Assembly: GCA_949317995.1 (NCBI GenBank)
Contig: OX439052.1
Span: 37,201,932 to 37,265,931, forward strand
DNA: 64,000 nucleotides
Direction: 5' to 3'
From: Acholoe squamosa
Taxonomy: Eukaryota; Annelida; Polychaeta; Phyllodocida; Polynoidae
A model generated the notes under the pieces. It made no database searches. It worked only from the letters and a program-made list of their open reading frames with translations, and was not told where the DNA came from. A program made the translations under genes and the position numbers. The first letter of the stretch is position 1, and the number at the start of each line of letters is the position of its first letter. This document shows, piece after piece, positions 23,569 through 38,500 of the stretch.

Positions 23569-26500
23569 GAGATTCAGGGTGTGAGATTCATATATTTAAA
23601 ATTGTGGTGGTGTTTGAGTGTATAAGTGCCCGAATTAAGTTTCTGAGTTGACAACATTCATAAGCCTGCCGGAATATCCTTTTCCTGCTCCCTGCAGCCC
23701 TCTCCCTGTATGTACCGTGAAACGCAACCCATAAGCCAGCTGTTTTTGGGTGTGTAGAAATACTACTCTAATGTTCTTGAAATTTCTTCTCAAAATCAGA
23801 ACTTGACTTATGCATAAGTGGCTTATTGGTTGAATTTTATGGTAATTTGCTAGTACGCCTTAAGTTCTATGATCAGCAAGCACTCTTCTTCATGAAAAAA
23901 GCAAATGTTTGTATTAATGAAATAGCTTAGTTCTTTTCACATCAGATATCAGCACCTTTGGCAGGTACTTGTTCTTCGCCCTCAGTTACATTGACATCAG
24001 CGGTACTTCCAGCAGCGCTTGTGGCTCTACTGCCTGCCTTACTGCCTGCCTTGCTTCTTGCGGAACTATCACCAGCCTTACTACCCGCATTGCTTCTTGC
24101 GGAACTATCACCAGCCTTACTACCCGCATTGCTGCGTGCAACACTACCTTCGGCTTTATTGCCAGCATTGCTTCGAGCAGTGCTATCACCAGGGTTGCTC
24201 TCATTACCATCTTCATCTTCTGAAAGGTGAAATATGCTTACAAATAAACCCTTTTGTGTTAACAGCAAGAAGCCCAAGAAGCATAAACACAGGACAGTTG
24301 CATTACTTGCTAATGCTCCAGTGGAGCATCATGTAGATTCTGTATGGTTGATCAGCTGTTGATACACTGATACAGTGCTCTAGTCATATCTACCCAGTCA
24401 CTCCCTGTCATGTACCCAATATAAAGTCCTCTGTTCTCACATGCTAAGAGCATATAGCATATTCTTGACGATTTGTCCTATTGTGGATTATACATATCAT
24501 TGCAAAAAAAAAGAAACCTACACAAAATGACAACACAAGTCAGACATGTTTCTTGGTGACCCTTGGTTTGGATGGTTTCAAAACTTTGTGTGTCAAAAAA
24601 GCTCTGATACAAAATGTCTCTTTTTTCCTGATGCATGAATGCAGCCCCAGCAAGTAACTCACCATTGCAGCATTCATGCATCATGCAGACCCAATGGAGC
24701 TGATGCACTCCTGTAGGGGTGGCATGAGGTATCAATGCATCACTGGACAGCAAGCAAGTTTCTCTCTGAATTGCTACATCATAACATATACTGCATTGGT
24801 GCATAATGCCAACACATTGCCATGTGATATATATTGGAGGAGACAACTCACCTTGAGCGGATCCACCACCGGGGGCACTGCGTGAGTCGGCCATGGAGTG
24901 TTGTGAGTTTGGTGTCATGGCGCCTCCCATACCACGGTTATTTCCATCACTGCTTGAATCATCATACTCCTGTTGAAAATAAACACTTGAGTTATAACAA
25001 TAAACCAACTTGGAATCCACAAGTGTGACTGAATGTTTCCTTTCAATAGTCATAAGTTCATTAAAGGCTGATGGTTTGATGTTCATTAAATCAGTACGAT
25101 ACCGCTATGCAAAATCAGCAAGTAACTTGCTCGGCTGCGTTGATTGATCATAGCAACAGGTCATGGTGTTTGCACCAAAGGGGATGGCTGCAGAGGATGT
25201 CCGATTTGATCAGCAATATCAAATATGTTTGATTCTCCTGCTTGGATCATATGGAAAGTGTCTGAGATACAAATGGAAACGCCCATCTGCTTATGCTAGA
25301 TAGTGATTGGGAGAACAAAGCTATTCTACTGGTAATACTCATTGATTTGGAATTTAGTGTTACATTTGATACATAGATAAAAACTTTGAGAGGAGATTCT
25401 GCAAACTTACATCTTCATAGTCACTATCCTCCATGAACTCTGGCGGGAAAGATCCTCCGACTGCTTCATCAAATAGCTTCATAAAGAATGGCAATGAGAA
25501 CTGGTACTCTCGTCTTAGCGTGGCTAGGGAGCGTAGTATGGCATACAGCATCGTTCCGCGACGTGCAATGGGGAACAACTCATCTCGCAGTGTGTCAAGC
25601 TCATCTTGGATCCCTTGAACTGACCGAAGCTGCTCTGATAACTGCCTTTTCTGTAGGCAAGAGTGTAGGAAAGATAAGTTATGATCTATGGAGCAGAATA
25701 TTTCATGATCAGGATGCCACTTCCTGGTCGATGAATGAAAAAAATTCTGTAGGAAATAACTTTGATATATCCGAGAAATTCTGGTGAAAAAAAAAAGAAT
25801 GTATGAATTCCTGTAAATCCAGGAAAAAGTGATATCTCTGAATAGTAGCTCTTATGTACTGACCCAACTCTGGCGAAAACTTGGTATATGAGGCCTGTGT
25901 TTAAATTCTTGTGATTTTAAGGTGAATTTGTCTCATTACTACTAGAATCCATTTCATTATGACTCTGTGGAGGAGGCCTCAGAAAGATTTAAATCCAATG
26001 AAACATTCATATAATAACCCCATTCAGTCTGCCCCCAAATTTGGCTGGTCTGAAATGATATTTATCCCACTCCTAAAGCCAAATACCTTTAATGTGAGGT
26101 CTGTGATCATGTCGACATCATTCTCTGCAAACATCTCATTCTTGGGACCGCGAGACTGGATGCGCTGTTTGGAGTATTCTAAAACCTCATGTAGAACCTG
26201 TAATGAAATATCAATTGTATTCATCAAGGAAAATCTATTAGACTTTTAAGGGCCACCAAAAAGCAGTAATGCTTAATGCTCATTGGTTATGAGAGTTGAT
26301 TTGCCAGCAGTGAATTGGTCCATCAAAGGAGCATGGACCGTGAGGCATCACTGAGATGCGCCAACTTTAAGATGTAGGACAGCTATTTTGCAAGGGATGA
26401 GTTTTAAATTAACTTATGACAAATAGGTTCTTTACTACCTAAATACCATGAATAGGAAAAGCAATAGTAAAACCCTGAGATGAATCCCCCTGCGGGTTCA

Positions 26501-29500
26501 TCGTCTTATGTTTTGCATCCTTTCTGTTTACCTGTTTATATGTGTAGATACTGCGCAATGACAACCGTCGGTCAGTGTACAGGTCAGGCCGGATTCTTGC
26601 AAATGCTCGCATAAGAAGATCATCTACAAGTGTCTCATTAGATGTAGTGTAGTTGATGAGTGTTGTTGTTGAAGCGACGGTGGAACTGAAGTTTGGTTTG
26701 GGGTTTGGTGTGGCCATGTAGAGCCGGAAGTCCTGATGACAGAGGATTCTACGACCGCAGTATTTGATCATACGTGCTTCTGTCGGTCAAAAAGTAAACA
26801 CATCTCTTCTTGAATTAAGCAGAATGAATCATTTAAAATTAATTTGATATCCCAAAAAAATATTTTGGAAAATTTTCAAACCTTTTCTGAGATAGACACT
26901 AACCTTTCTCCTGCTGTTTAGGGAATCTAAGGGACTACATCAATATCTCTGTTTCCACAACAATCATCTAACCCTTTCTCAAAAGAGAATTTCATAGACA
27001 GTTACGTTTGTTCAATTTGGCTAGCCTGTTACATGAAGGATACTGTGAGAAAATTCTGGGCCCGCACCCAAAATTATGGCCTTCGTGTTAGTGTCTACTT
27101 CTGCTTTTCAAGAAATAAATTGACAAGTATTGAACATTGCTTACTAACCTTCATTAGCATCATGTTCGTGGGCGGTATTGCGGTGGTGGATGATCGGGAA
27201 GACCATGGTGTCGAGTTGCTCGCTACAGTTAGCAAGTAGCACGGGCTGTCCCTTCATGATGCACTTCTCTATGTTTAAGATGACTTGTGGGTCTGACCTG
27301 AGGATTGTAAACATCTACCGTAAATTCTTTCGTATAAACCACACCCCTCATATAAGCCCCACCCCCTATTTGAGGGGGGCTATGAGGTGCATCTGGCCCT
27401 TGAAAAAAGTAGTTTTAGCACTGTTCTATTGTGCCAAATACTCTCCTATAAGCCACACCCCTTCTTTGGACCAATGCTATAAGCCTAACCTTCATTTGGA
27501 TTCTGGTATAAGCCACGGCTTATACGAGAGAATTTACGGTACTTGTTATCAAATTCCACATATTGCTTTACATTCACAGTGTCAATGATTTAACCCCATT
27601 TGTAAGTTAATACATATATGCCCATTTGTCATCATGATACTTGTGTGCAGCCCTGGTGCATCTATTCCGCATGACCGCATGATTTATCATGCTGACCCTC
27701 AGACTGGTGCTGATACCCTCCTGAAGGATTTGTTTTATGTATCAATTCAGCACATGTGTTGGTACTTTAAAGCATAAAGTATGCATGTAAGGTCCCAAAA
27801 GCCTAATCTTTGTTTGGAGATTATGTAAATATATCTTTTACTGTTTTGACAGTGCTATATACTGAAAAGGGGAAGAAATATGCCAATGTTGAATTGTGTG
27901 AGTGGCAAAGAACGTATGCAGTACCGGGTAGAGTTTGAGGCAAATATCCGATGTTAAATATTTCATGTGGTGGAGCACAAGGTGCGGTAAATCAATTATG
28001 CTCTTCTGTACAAAATACCGTTAACTTTTATTGTAAATTGTGGTTACATGCATAAGTCCAGGGTTAATATCATGAAGCGTGTAGAGGAGCATATCTATAA
28101 GCAAGAGAAATATTTCAGTTAGTTTTATTGCATTCCTAGTGGGATTGTATGATGCATATTGTGATGTTATTCTTTTTCCACGCCTTCAAGGTATCTGTGA
28201 AGTATACACCATGTTAGTAATTGTGAAAGCCTGACATATATGCTGCATTTACAGCAGGGATGCTATAACCTTTGCGGAACCCCGTCCCATTCTGCACATC
28301 TTTGGACAATGTGGTACAAATATCCCGCCTCAAATGCATCGTCCCATCTGATATGTCGTGCATCATTCATCTTAAAGGGGTGTTGGGTGTACTGTTACTT
28401 TGTTTATTTGTTCCTGCACATATAGAGGATCTGTGATTCCTTGAGACATTTTTAAAAAAGGATTCTTAGGTTTCAGGGTTTTTTTCACCCTGCATTTAAA
28501 CAAGACGTGCTCATTTGAGACATAATGCGCTTCAACAGGGAATTGTTATATCAATGTTTAATATGTCCTTTACAGCGTGTGCGTGTGAATTATTTGATAA
28601 GCGGACACTCTGGTACCTACCAGCTTGTGTTGTGAAATAAAAGTTTGGGATCAATTAACGTAACATTCGAATAATTATAATTTCAAAATAAGAACACATA
28701 TCAAATGTTAGGGTCATATCAGCCATGAGATAATGTAAAATTTATATAGGATAAATAGGTGTGTTGAAAACTCTAACCCCTGATATAAGTTCCAGATACA
28801 ACTATTTCTCTCGAAATTTCAGAGATAAAAGCTACCTCCCCAAAAGTGGTAAATTCTTATTGGACCCTTTGTATCCCCGCCCTGTTGAAACCATAGAAAT
28901 GCTCGGTTCTGGGTTTTAAAAAAGACAATTTTTTACAGTCTATCTCTTACCATTGCCCCAAATGTTCCCACTACCCTCTCATAACTACCATTTATTACAT
29001 AAATACCACTCCCTGCAACATATAAGAATATGAAATAGAACATCACACTATAAACCCATAACCCACCTTGTATCCATATTGAGTTGTGCCAGTTTGCGTC
29101 TGTTCATCGTGTGGTTGAGTGCGTTCAGATAAGACTGACCCTCGCCATATGGGTCAATGAGCATTGCAGGACGCTGCCATGATGAAAACAGGATGGCTGC
29201 ATTCTCCAACTGCCTCGGGCCAAAATCTGCGAAAAATTGGGAAGAACTTATGAGAAAGTGAGCTAATGGAAATTGTTAATTGGCAGTAGGGTAAACCAAA
29301 ATCATGCTGTATTAGAGGAAATATCAGCAGAAATATTGCAAAGGTGTACAATGGGTACCGAACAGAAATGATAAAGTTACAAACCTTTCTTTGTCCATTC
29401 CATGAGGGTCTTTTCCCCGACTAACAGTTTAATGAGTGACACAAGATACTGGTTAAACTGCTCGGACGTAATGATCGGCATAGTAACGGTCGTGCTTTCA

Positions 29501-32500
29501 CTGCCGCCTTCTTGTTGGCTATGTCCCTCAGAATACTCCTCCTCGTGATCATCTTCATCTTCTTCTTCCTCTTCTCCTTCTTCAGCATTTTCAGCGGCAC
29601 TTTTTGGTTTCTCGTCTATTAAAGAAAAATCATCCTTTTGAGATGCTTTTAGAAACATATATATCTTTGAATGGACTGAGAATTCTTTAGAAAAAAGTAT
29701 CATTGTTTTCTGCATTGAAGTCACTCTTTTTCATTTTGGGTGACAGGAAAGCATCAATTGTGCAACGCGTTGATTCATGGGCATGATGTACAAATTCAAA
29801 GGCCGCCCTTAAAAGGCTTAAAGGTTAAAGCGCCTACCTGGGTCAGCCTGTGTGTCTGCCTGTGTTGCGGTCTGCGTGTCACCCTGTGTGTCACCTTTGT
29901 CCGTTGTCTCTGTATCACCTCCAAGAACAGCCGCGTCAGCTTCAGAGTCAGGCTAGAGAGTAATATATAGGTGATAATCAAATGATGAATGAACATTAGC
30001 CTTGAGATACCATATAAAGTGAGCTCTCCACCAAAGGTAAGTTTTGCTTGATGTGACAGACAGGAAGCATCAGCAATCATCAGGCCTTACATTTTTTAGT
30101 GATCTTAGATATCACAACAAAAAAAAACTCCAAATCAATTCCTTTTAGGCCTGTTACTGGGCCCTAGAAGAGCAAGAGTTAGACTATCAGATGATTCAGT
30201 ACAGGCAAATGATTTAAATAGGCATTGCTGGAAAACTAACTGAAGACACCATATATTCTTGGACCTACCTCCATTTCCATCTGCTCCTCTTCTTCCTCCA
30301 TGCCTTCCTCTTCATCCTCCTCCTCTATATAGTCCTCATTCATGTCTGTCCCGCTGGCACCCGACGCTGTCTTCAGCGCATCCACCGACCAGTCCACCAC
30401 ACGACCTGGCAATAACAAACATAAGTTTTAGGTTCGTGAAATGTAATATTATTATATTTGATGTCATGCATGATTTGAAAATTTGTTTATCATACCCCGA
30501 GGAATGTATGACTGAAAGTGTTGTTAACTACATATTTTGTACAGACCTTCTCATTTAGTATTGCAGCAATGAATATTTCCGACTTTTAGCGAATATATTC
30601 TACGGTAAAACCCCGCTCATAAGCCGACCTCAGTCATAAGCTGGGGGTAGACTTTTGGAAAAACTTTTTGACACTTTTTCTTTAATCTATTGTAATAAAA
30701 CCCCGGTCATAAGCCCGGTGTGGACTCTAGGAAGAATTCAGAAGCCAATTTTGATTAAAAATAGCCCAAAAAAAAACACCTTATGACCGGGGGTTTTATG
30801 GTATGTGGAAAGGCAAAATGATTCATGTGATATTGTTTGTTCTTATGTTGTGCAGGAAGTCTTCCCCTCTAAACATCTTTTACCCTTCTCCTATATACTT
30901 CATAACACACGTCGTATTCCAGCCTAATTAAGGTTTTAGGGTTTTCATAGAAAATTTTCTGTCAATGCCTTCTGTCTGCCTATCATCTTAATACATACCT
31001 TTGACAGAGTCCACGGAATCAATAACAAGTGGCACTCCGCGTTCACGCAGACAGTTTGGCCAGTGTACAGTGAGCATGAGGCGCCTGAAATTGTAGTGAT
31101 AAGGTCCGAGGTAGGAGGCGAAGGCAGCTGCCATAGCGACACCACCCGTAATGGCCGCCTTACGATGAGGGAGGCTGTTCAACACCTGCTGTATACGGCT
31201 CTGCTCCTGTCGCAATACCTATAATGGAAATACACTTTTTGTATATAAATTTGCATTTTATCTTTGTCTTTGAGTGAGCAGCTCTGATCCATTTCTAAAG
31301 CGCTGGTTCCACAGGTGTATAAACGGTCGGATTAGCCCTAGTCAGACGCTTTACAATATATCACAAGTATAGAAAAAATTGGTCGGGTTAGTGCTAATCC
31401 AACTGATTTACTCCTGTGGAACCAGCCGTTTACCTAAATTCTTTTATTATTTACAAAAGGAAATTTGTACCATCTGAGGGATTTGCTTAAGGCATTTTTA
31501 GATTACAGTTGTTTGGGGACATATATCATTTAGCGAGGAGAAATGCTAATTCAATTGGGCCAGTTGGAAGACACATTTTACATTGAGGCTTGAAAATTGT
31601 GGTTAAGAAAGAGGTTATGAAACAAATACAGTGATTTTAATATCCAAGAATTACATAACGTGTACTCACCCTTCGGAGCCTGGCGGCTGTTTCCAGAGTT
31701 TGGTCCATTTTGACGGTCTTGTCCTCCTGGTTATTCTTGTCAATTGTCGCCTCCTCAAAGCCCTTGGCCAAGTCAAAGAGACGGACCTCCAGCGCCTGTC
31801 AAATATTGAAAAGTAAAGGTTTTGTTCCAACAAAAAAAAGAGAAAAAATATATCGTTTTTATGTTTAAATCTGATTGATTAAAGGCTTTATTAATATTGT
31901 AAAGCTATTAAAAGCATGACCATTACCTTGCGCTTGTTGTCAAGGACGGCCATTTTGTGTTCAGCACCATCGATTGCCTGTGTCGTTTCTTCAACCTTTT
32001 GGTGGAGTGGCTTGACCTTGGAGATCATCATCCGGTTGTACCTAAAGGATGGCAAGATATTGCATTGAAACAAGTTTTACTCAATTTCCTGAAAATGTAT
32101 TAGGTCAAAGTAAATCAATGTATCGAAAAAAAAGAGGCATTGATGCAAATCCAATTCTTATTGTAGCTCAAAGGAGTTTACCAAAATCAGGTGCCAAGTA
32201 TCTAAAACTACAAAGAGGATTATATGTGTAGTATTTTATCAAGCTTAATATGAGTAGCTTATATGACAATTGCAGCTTGAATGATATGAACACTAACCGG
32301 CAAACTCCACGGACCCAGCGGCAGAGGGCAGCACATGCTGCATTGTTTGTCTTTTTCTCAATATTTTCAGGATCGAATGAGGCCTTCTTGAGGTAGGGTT
32401 CAACCAATGAGAGTGTCGACTCTGGTAGAACGTTGTCGTCAAACGACATGAGTTCTTCAACAAAGCGCTCCAAGTTAGCCATCTGTCTCTTGGCACCCTT

Positions 32501-35500
32501 CTGCCATGTTAGGTCAGCCTGCGGGGTCTTCACTATAAAGGTACAGCATATGTAAGTTAGACATTTTATTTTATCTTTAAGGGCTAGATATATAGTGCAA
32601 TAGAAAGATGGGCAAGAAGTGTAAATGCAGCGGTTGGGCACAATGCACAAAAAATACTGAAGGCATTCCCCGCCCTTGTCCCTTTTTGAGGGGCGTATCA
32701 TGCCTTGCACTTAATACATTAAAAGCAATGAATGCATCATCTCCTGGTAAAGGGTTAACACAACAATACAATGTCCAACATTGTCAAAAAAAGTTATGCA
32801 TTGTAATCAAAGATTTTATGACATCCATGTTCATGGTAATAACAAGAAACACCGTTCCATCCAAGTATAGATTAAAATAAGACATTTATGATAAGAAGAG
32901 ATTATATGCCATACTAACATATCATGATAACGGCAGCGAGGAGGTCCTCAATGTCAATGGTAGGTTTCTGCATGGCGCGTAGCTCTGATAGTCCCTCTAT
33001 ACTCATGTTCTGTACCACCTTCTTAGTGTCCGCCACGATCGCTATCGCCTTGTACACCGCACGCTCATGGGCCACTTGGTACTCAGGGAGCAACTGGATC
33101 AAAAATTGGGAATTTTTTAAATGTGGTTTAACATTCTTTAAAGTGTGTTTGCTGAGCCCATTTGTAACTATTTATCAACTTTTCAAAACTAGTTACATAT
33201 CATGAATTGTATACATTCCAATCATCAAATCTTCAAAATTTTCGATGGAAGTTTCTAGGGAAGGTATCAAGATAGAATTAAGATTTTCTGAGGAAGATCT
33301 AATATCTACAGACTTGGCCCTATAAAATAGATATTCCTTAAAACTAACTCACCTTCTTAAGTCGACTTATTTTCTCCATCTGTGCCTTGACAATCTTTAT
33401 CTGTTGTTCCGTAATGGCCGTGTCCTGTCCAATTTGTGCCAAAATGCGGATCGTTCCCTAAAAAAACAGCCCCAGAGTTTTAATGGAATTATAGTATTTA
33501 CTAGACTATACAAGAGTCTGTATTGATTGCCCTTTAAATTACCAGTGGCAACTTTCTTTGCAATTGCCTATTTAAAACACGACTGTCTCTTTGAGTAAGC
33601 CAAATATTATACTGCTTGTCAGTCCCTAGTTATCCTTGATGAAGTCAGTGTAGAAGAAGTCAAACCAAATCCCAAAAGTTATCCTTGATGCTGGCAACAT
33701 AGATAAAATCACCATAGTTTGATATACCACATACCGCTCTGCGTTCTTGTAGCACAACGCGTTCATGGTCGAGCTGTTTGCGTAGTCGTGTGGAGAGCTG
33801 GTTCTCAAGCTGCACCTGTTTGTTCATGTTCTCCATACTGGTGTGTGTGTCCTCAATATCCTTGTGCCGCTCGTTGAACATGGAGATAAACCTAGACGAT
33901 ACATGGGGTTCATGTGTTATCGCGAAGATGCTGAAAATCTTTTTAACCCCATGCCTATCTATAGCTCGATGCAGCAAGTTGGGAACCTAAAACTTAGTTT
34001 TTCCTGAATTTTCGCTAAGAAATGCTGTAGTTTAGCCAAAAATTATCCGATTTACATAATATTTGCAGCAAATGAAAGATGAAACTCATTGCTTTCAGGC
34101 CAGGGTAGATGGTATTACAATAATATAGTGCACAGTTTACCACTGAAGTACAAATTATAAATTTAAAAATCATTAGTTTAAAAAAATTGCTGTTTTTCAA
34201 AGTTTGGCCCTATATATTTTGTGAAAAAATATTCTAACCATCAGTTTTTGATAGATAGTGCATAATACTGACCCATCAAGTTTATAAATGAGTATGCCTT
34301 TTTCCCCTACCTCTATGGTGGCTTATTACACTATGGGAGACATGTGATTTTTGTTAGTTTGCAAAAACTGTGATTTTCAGCAAAATTTCTGCTTGGTTTT
34401 TGATGAGGGACCACATAGATCACCATATATGGACGCGTGATCACCAACTGATACCAGAATTATCCATTTTTATGTTCTACTCGATCATCTTTAAAGGCAT
34501 ATTAAATATCTAAGTGATACAATAAGTGTGAGAAGAATTAGCCACATCTTATGATTCTAGTCTTTGGTGCCGACAACGCTTTTGTTGCTATCTACAGCTA
34601 AATAGCTCAATAGTGCATTATAATAGGGCTAACATGCCTTATATGGGGTTCTAATAGCATTTCAATATGGTTTTCAATGGGTCATCAGGTCAAAACAACA
34701 ATGGATGATGGAATTCAATAGAAACAAAAGGTTTTTGCACCATGGACCTGTTCACATTGTTCAGGTCTTCAGATATTCTTATCTTGAAAATGATGAAGAC
34801 ATTTATGAGCATGGTGCTTTTCCAGCCCATATGGGACCTACAGAGGTCATTTTGTCTAGTCTGACATGTATTATGAGGGAATAATGCATAGCAAATGATT
34901 CTATTTTCATATTTTGTTATGATTTTTGAGATAGAATCATACACAAGACTTGTCTTGTGCATCATATACAAAAATGTCCCTTGAATGAAGGCACTTTACA
35001 TGCACAGCTGCCTCCAAAACTGGAAAACACTCAGGTTCCCAACTTGCTGCATCGAGCTATAGAAGGGTTCAAATCTACTAGGGTGATTCATATGAAAGAC
35101 TAGGCTCTTATCACACAGTATTTGAATACAGGTAAGTCTGAGCCAAGTGAAAAACTGTGGTCTGGTGGAAGTGAGCCGTTGCCTGAAGGTCCTTTAAGTT
35201 TTCAGGACAAGATCATATTAAGTTCATCAAAAGCTGATCAATAACCATACACTATTGACTAGTATTCAATTTCTGTTAACATTGCCAACAGACTAGTAGG
35301 CCTCAAATCTGTATTAGCTTACATTCTGTATATTCACTTTATAGGACTCAGTATGGAGGACTAGTGGAGCCGCCATTTTGAATTTGGCTGGTTGAGGTAA
35401 AACCAACTGATTAGACATACCATGATGGGTACCTTGTCCCTGGTTAACACCCACTTCCAGGGACATGCTGGTCCCATCTTATCAGTTCTTATCAGTGTGT

Positions 35501-38500
35501 GTCACCAGAACCAGCTAGTGGCCAATGCTATCATGGGTGAAACATGACTCACCTCTCGACAAACTTCTCGTAGGTCGTGTTAGTGATGTGTCTGTACTGC
35601 CCGGCACCCACCTCCTGCCCATCCTGCTGACGCAGCACGATGTGCATGGTGGCCAACAGGTGCGCTGTGTTCTCCCGCTTCACCTTGTCCATCCACTTCA
35701 CACCTGGAGGTGATAACATTGACATCATAAGTAACATAGTACCGTCGCCTTAGTGAAGGAAGGTTATAACTGAAATTTGGACAAAAATGATTTTTCTTCT
35801 GTTTTGACATATATTGACCCTTATCTAGCTATTATAAAAATACTGAAGCTCTGTCCATGATATATGTGCCTGCAGTCCTCAGTGCAATATTGCTGTATCC
35901 ACTTGGTGGTAGAGTAGGTGAAACATTTCTTTTCCCTCTCCTCCAAACTTGAAAAATGCAGATACAACCTTCTTGCACTAAGGTGACTGTACAGTGTCTT
36001 GTAGACAACTACTGACACAGGCTTTACTATCTAATTCATTTGACGAGAGATGCCACTCCCTGGCTACCAATAAGCAGGAAAACCTATGGCATTGCACTTT
36101 TTCTTTTTGGCAGGTAATTAACAGAAATTTCTGCAGAGAAAAGTTGTAGGAATTCCAGGGAAAGAGCAGGAAGAGCATCATCTCTGTCCATACAACCTGC
36201 CTTCATATCGATTCATGAGGGTTGCTTTGATACTGAATTTTCCAGAGAGATTCCTGTAAAATTGCAAAAGATTCTGAAAAAAAAATTGATCCAATATAAG
36301 TCTCACTTTTAAGATGGAATATGGCGTGTTTGATGAGTTGTCTCCGTGTCCAGTGTGGGAAGCAGATAAAGTTAACGTTGTGCACAAAGGCCGGATCTTC
36401 CCGACAGCGGCGCTGGAAGTTGGTGCCATTCCCAGACGTGATCAGACACACCCGGAAGTTCTTACGTACAGTGCTTAAAGAACAATGTCAGGTTTTAGGA
36501 ATGTATTTGATTCTAACAACTAGTGAGTATGAGACCAGAGGACAACAGCTTACATGAAATATTATGTCTTATAAAAATTTTCTCGTATAAAGAAATCTTA
36601 CACAGAAAATCTAAAACAGAAGAGCAAAATCTGGGTAGATAACAAACTGGAGATACATAATCTAATCTGTTCTGCAATGACTTAATGACACTCATCATAT
36701 AATAGATAAGAAAGGATCTCCCGAAAAAAGGAAAAAGCAAGTAGCATCTCTGCCATTATCCCTACCTGACAAAGAACTCCCACGCAACATCCCGTGTGTA
36801 TGTGAGCCCAGCCTGGGTGACCTCAGTACGGATAGAGTTAATGATAGTCGTCATTTCCTCTTGAGTGAAGAGGTGCGAGATGGCACCCGACACGATGAAC
36901 TCAGTCAGGTAGACCAGGAAATCCTTCTCCAACAGTTCCTCATCCTCCACCAGGAACAACAATCGCTCGCCCTGTTCAGTAATTATTTCATATTTATAGC
37001 ATATACTTTTAGATAAAATCTGGTGAATTAAAATTCAATCTTTTATCTCTGTTGTCTTTAGATAGAGCAAAAGTATAAATCCTGCCAATATCCATATTCA
37101 AAGCCAAGGTCTACACTATTTCCTATACTATAGATCCATAATCTGACAAATTCTGTCTTGCACCACAGTGAGATTAAACACCACAAACTCTTACCTTTAC
37201 TCCAGCCCGTGTGTAAGCGGACACTAAGTCAGCCTTGAAGGCCTCCATACGGTACTCCATGGGAGATGACACTGGGCTTGGGTTGATCTTGAAGACGGTG
37301 AAACCACAGAGATTTGCTGCTAGATTTGCAACAATTGTTGCTCGACCGGGGCATCCTTCAGCTATGAGGGTGCAGTGTGATACTTGGTGTGGGGAGGCGA
37401 TAACACGTGCCAACCGACACACCTGCTCCAGTACCAGCTGTATAATGATGATAGGACAATCTTTAATCAATTTTTTCTTCTAGTATTAAGTAATTTCTGG
37501 GGGATGGTAAATTTGGCTACTTGGTGGCATAGCTGAAACTTCCCCAGTTTTAACATCTATAAGAAACGAGTGTTGAAGCAGTTTATATCGCAGGTAACGT
37601 GGAAAGGTTCATACCAACAATTGTTTAGAGCTGTAGTAGTTGTTAAATATATGAAATATGCCAGTATACAGTAGGTGACAGGATGTTGGTGACATCAGCA
37701 CTGTTCTATAGAGGTGGTGCCTCCTGGTGAGTAAAGAGTAAACTAGGCAACCTGAAGGCTGGTAGCTGGTTCATATTTTAGGAAGGGAGGACACTGGATG
37801 TACTTAACATAGGTGGACCAAGTATTTAAATCTCTCCCCTTTCAAAATATCTTATCTATCGCTATAAATTCATGTTATATTAAGTGTTAGAATAACGCTA
37901 TTATACACAGTTATATGCTGCTATATTCAAAGTAGAATAAACCAAGAAGAAAACATTGTGGTATAGAATATTCATCTCCCATTGCCCCCTAGCTGGAAAC
38001 ACTTCAGTTCCCCCTGCTAAATAATGAACAATGAGACCATTACCCTACTTAAAAAGGGTGGGAAACCTGACACCCAAAGCTGACACCCCCATAGGAATAC
38101 ATTGAGTGCACCAAGGGTCTTACACCCATTTTGAGATGACCTACTCTTTTGAAACCTTAATATCAGAAAGATAAAAACCAGATAACAGGTAACAATTATA
38201 CCTCTATGATCCTGAATATGTACACTTTTTCATGACAGGTTTCATTTTCTCTCATATTTAAGCACTTTCATGTTATCTGAGGTTTAAGTGAACAGTCCCA
38301 TCACTGAAACAGGCATTTTCAGTTCTTAAAGTGTCACCCTGCCCCAACCTGTCTCTAAAAACTCGGAAAAGTAAACTTTCCGAGTTAATAATGTTTAATA
38401 AAATTGCAACTTACCCTATAGAGTGCAAGCTTGATGCGGGGCTGTGTCTTATTATATTCCTCCACTCCGTGATCGACAAGTCTACGTAGGCCGCTGATGT

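Noticed and set aside
23958-24336. Several overlapping Leu/Ala/Cys/Tyr-rich frames on the plus strand
   Set aside because: They are read from the 39-bp coding repeat on the wrong strand.
35850-35970. Open segment with plausible splice ends on the minus strand
   Set aside because: No match to dynein in any frame, not required by splice phases, and its donor would be non-canonical.
36178-36300. Possible extra exon between AAA4 and the stalk
   Set aside because: It was considered to fix an apparent phase problem. Reading the donor of exon 31 as AAAA|GTGAGA makes exons 31 and 32 join in phase, and the candidate has a stop in the needed frame.
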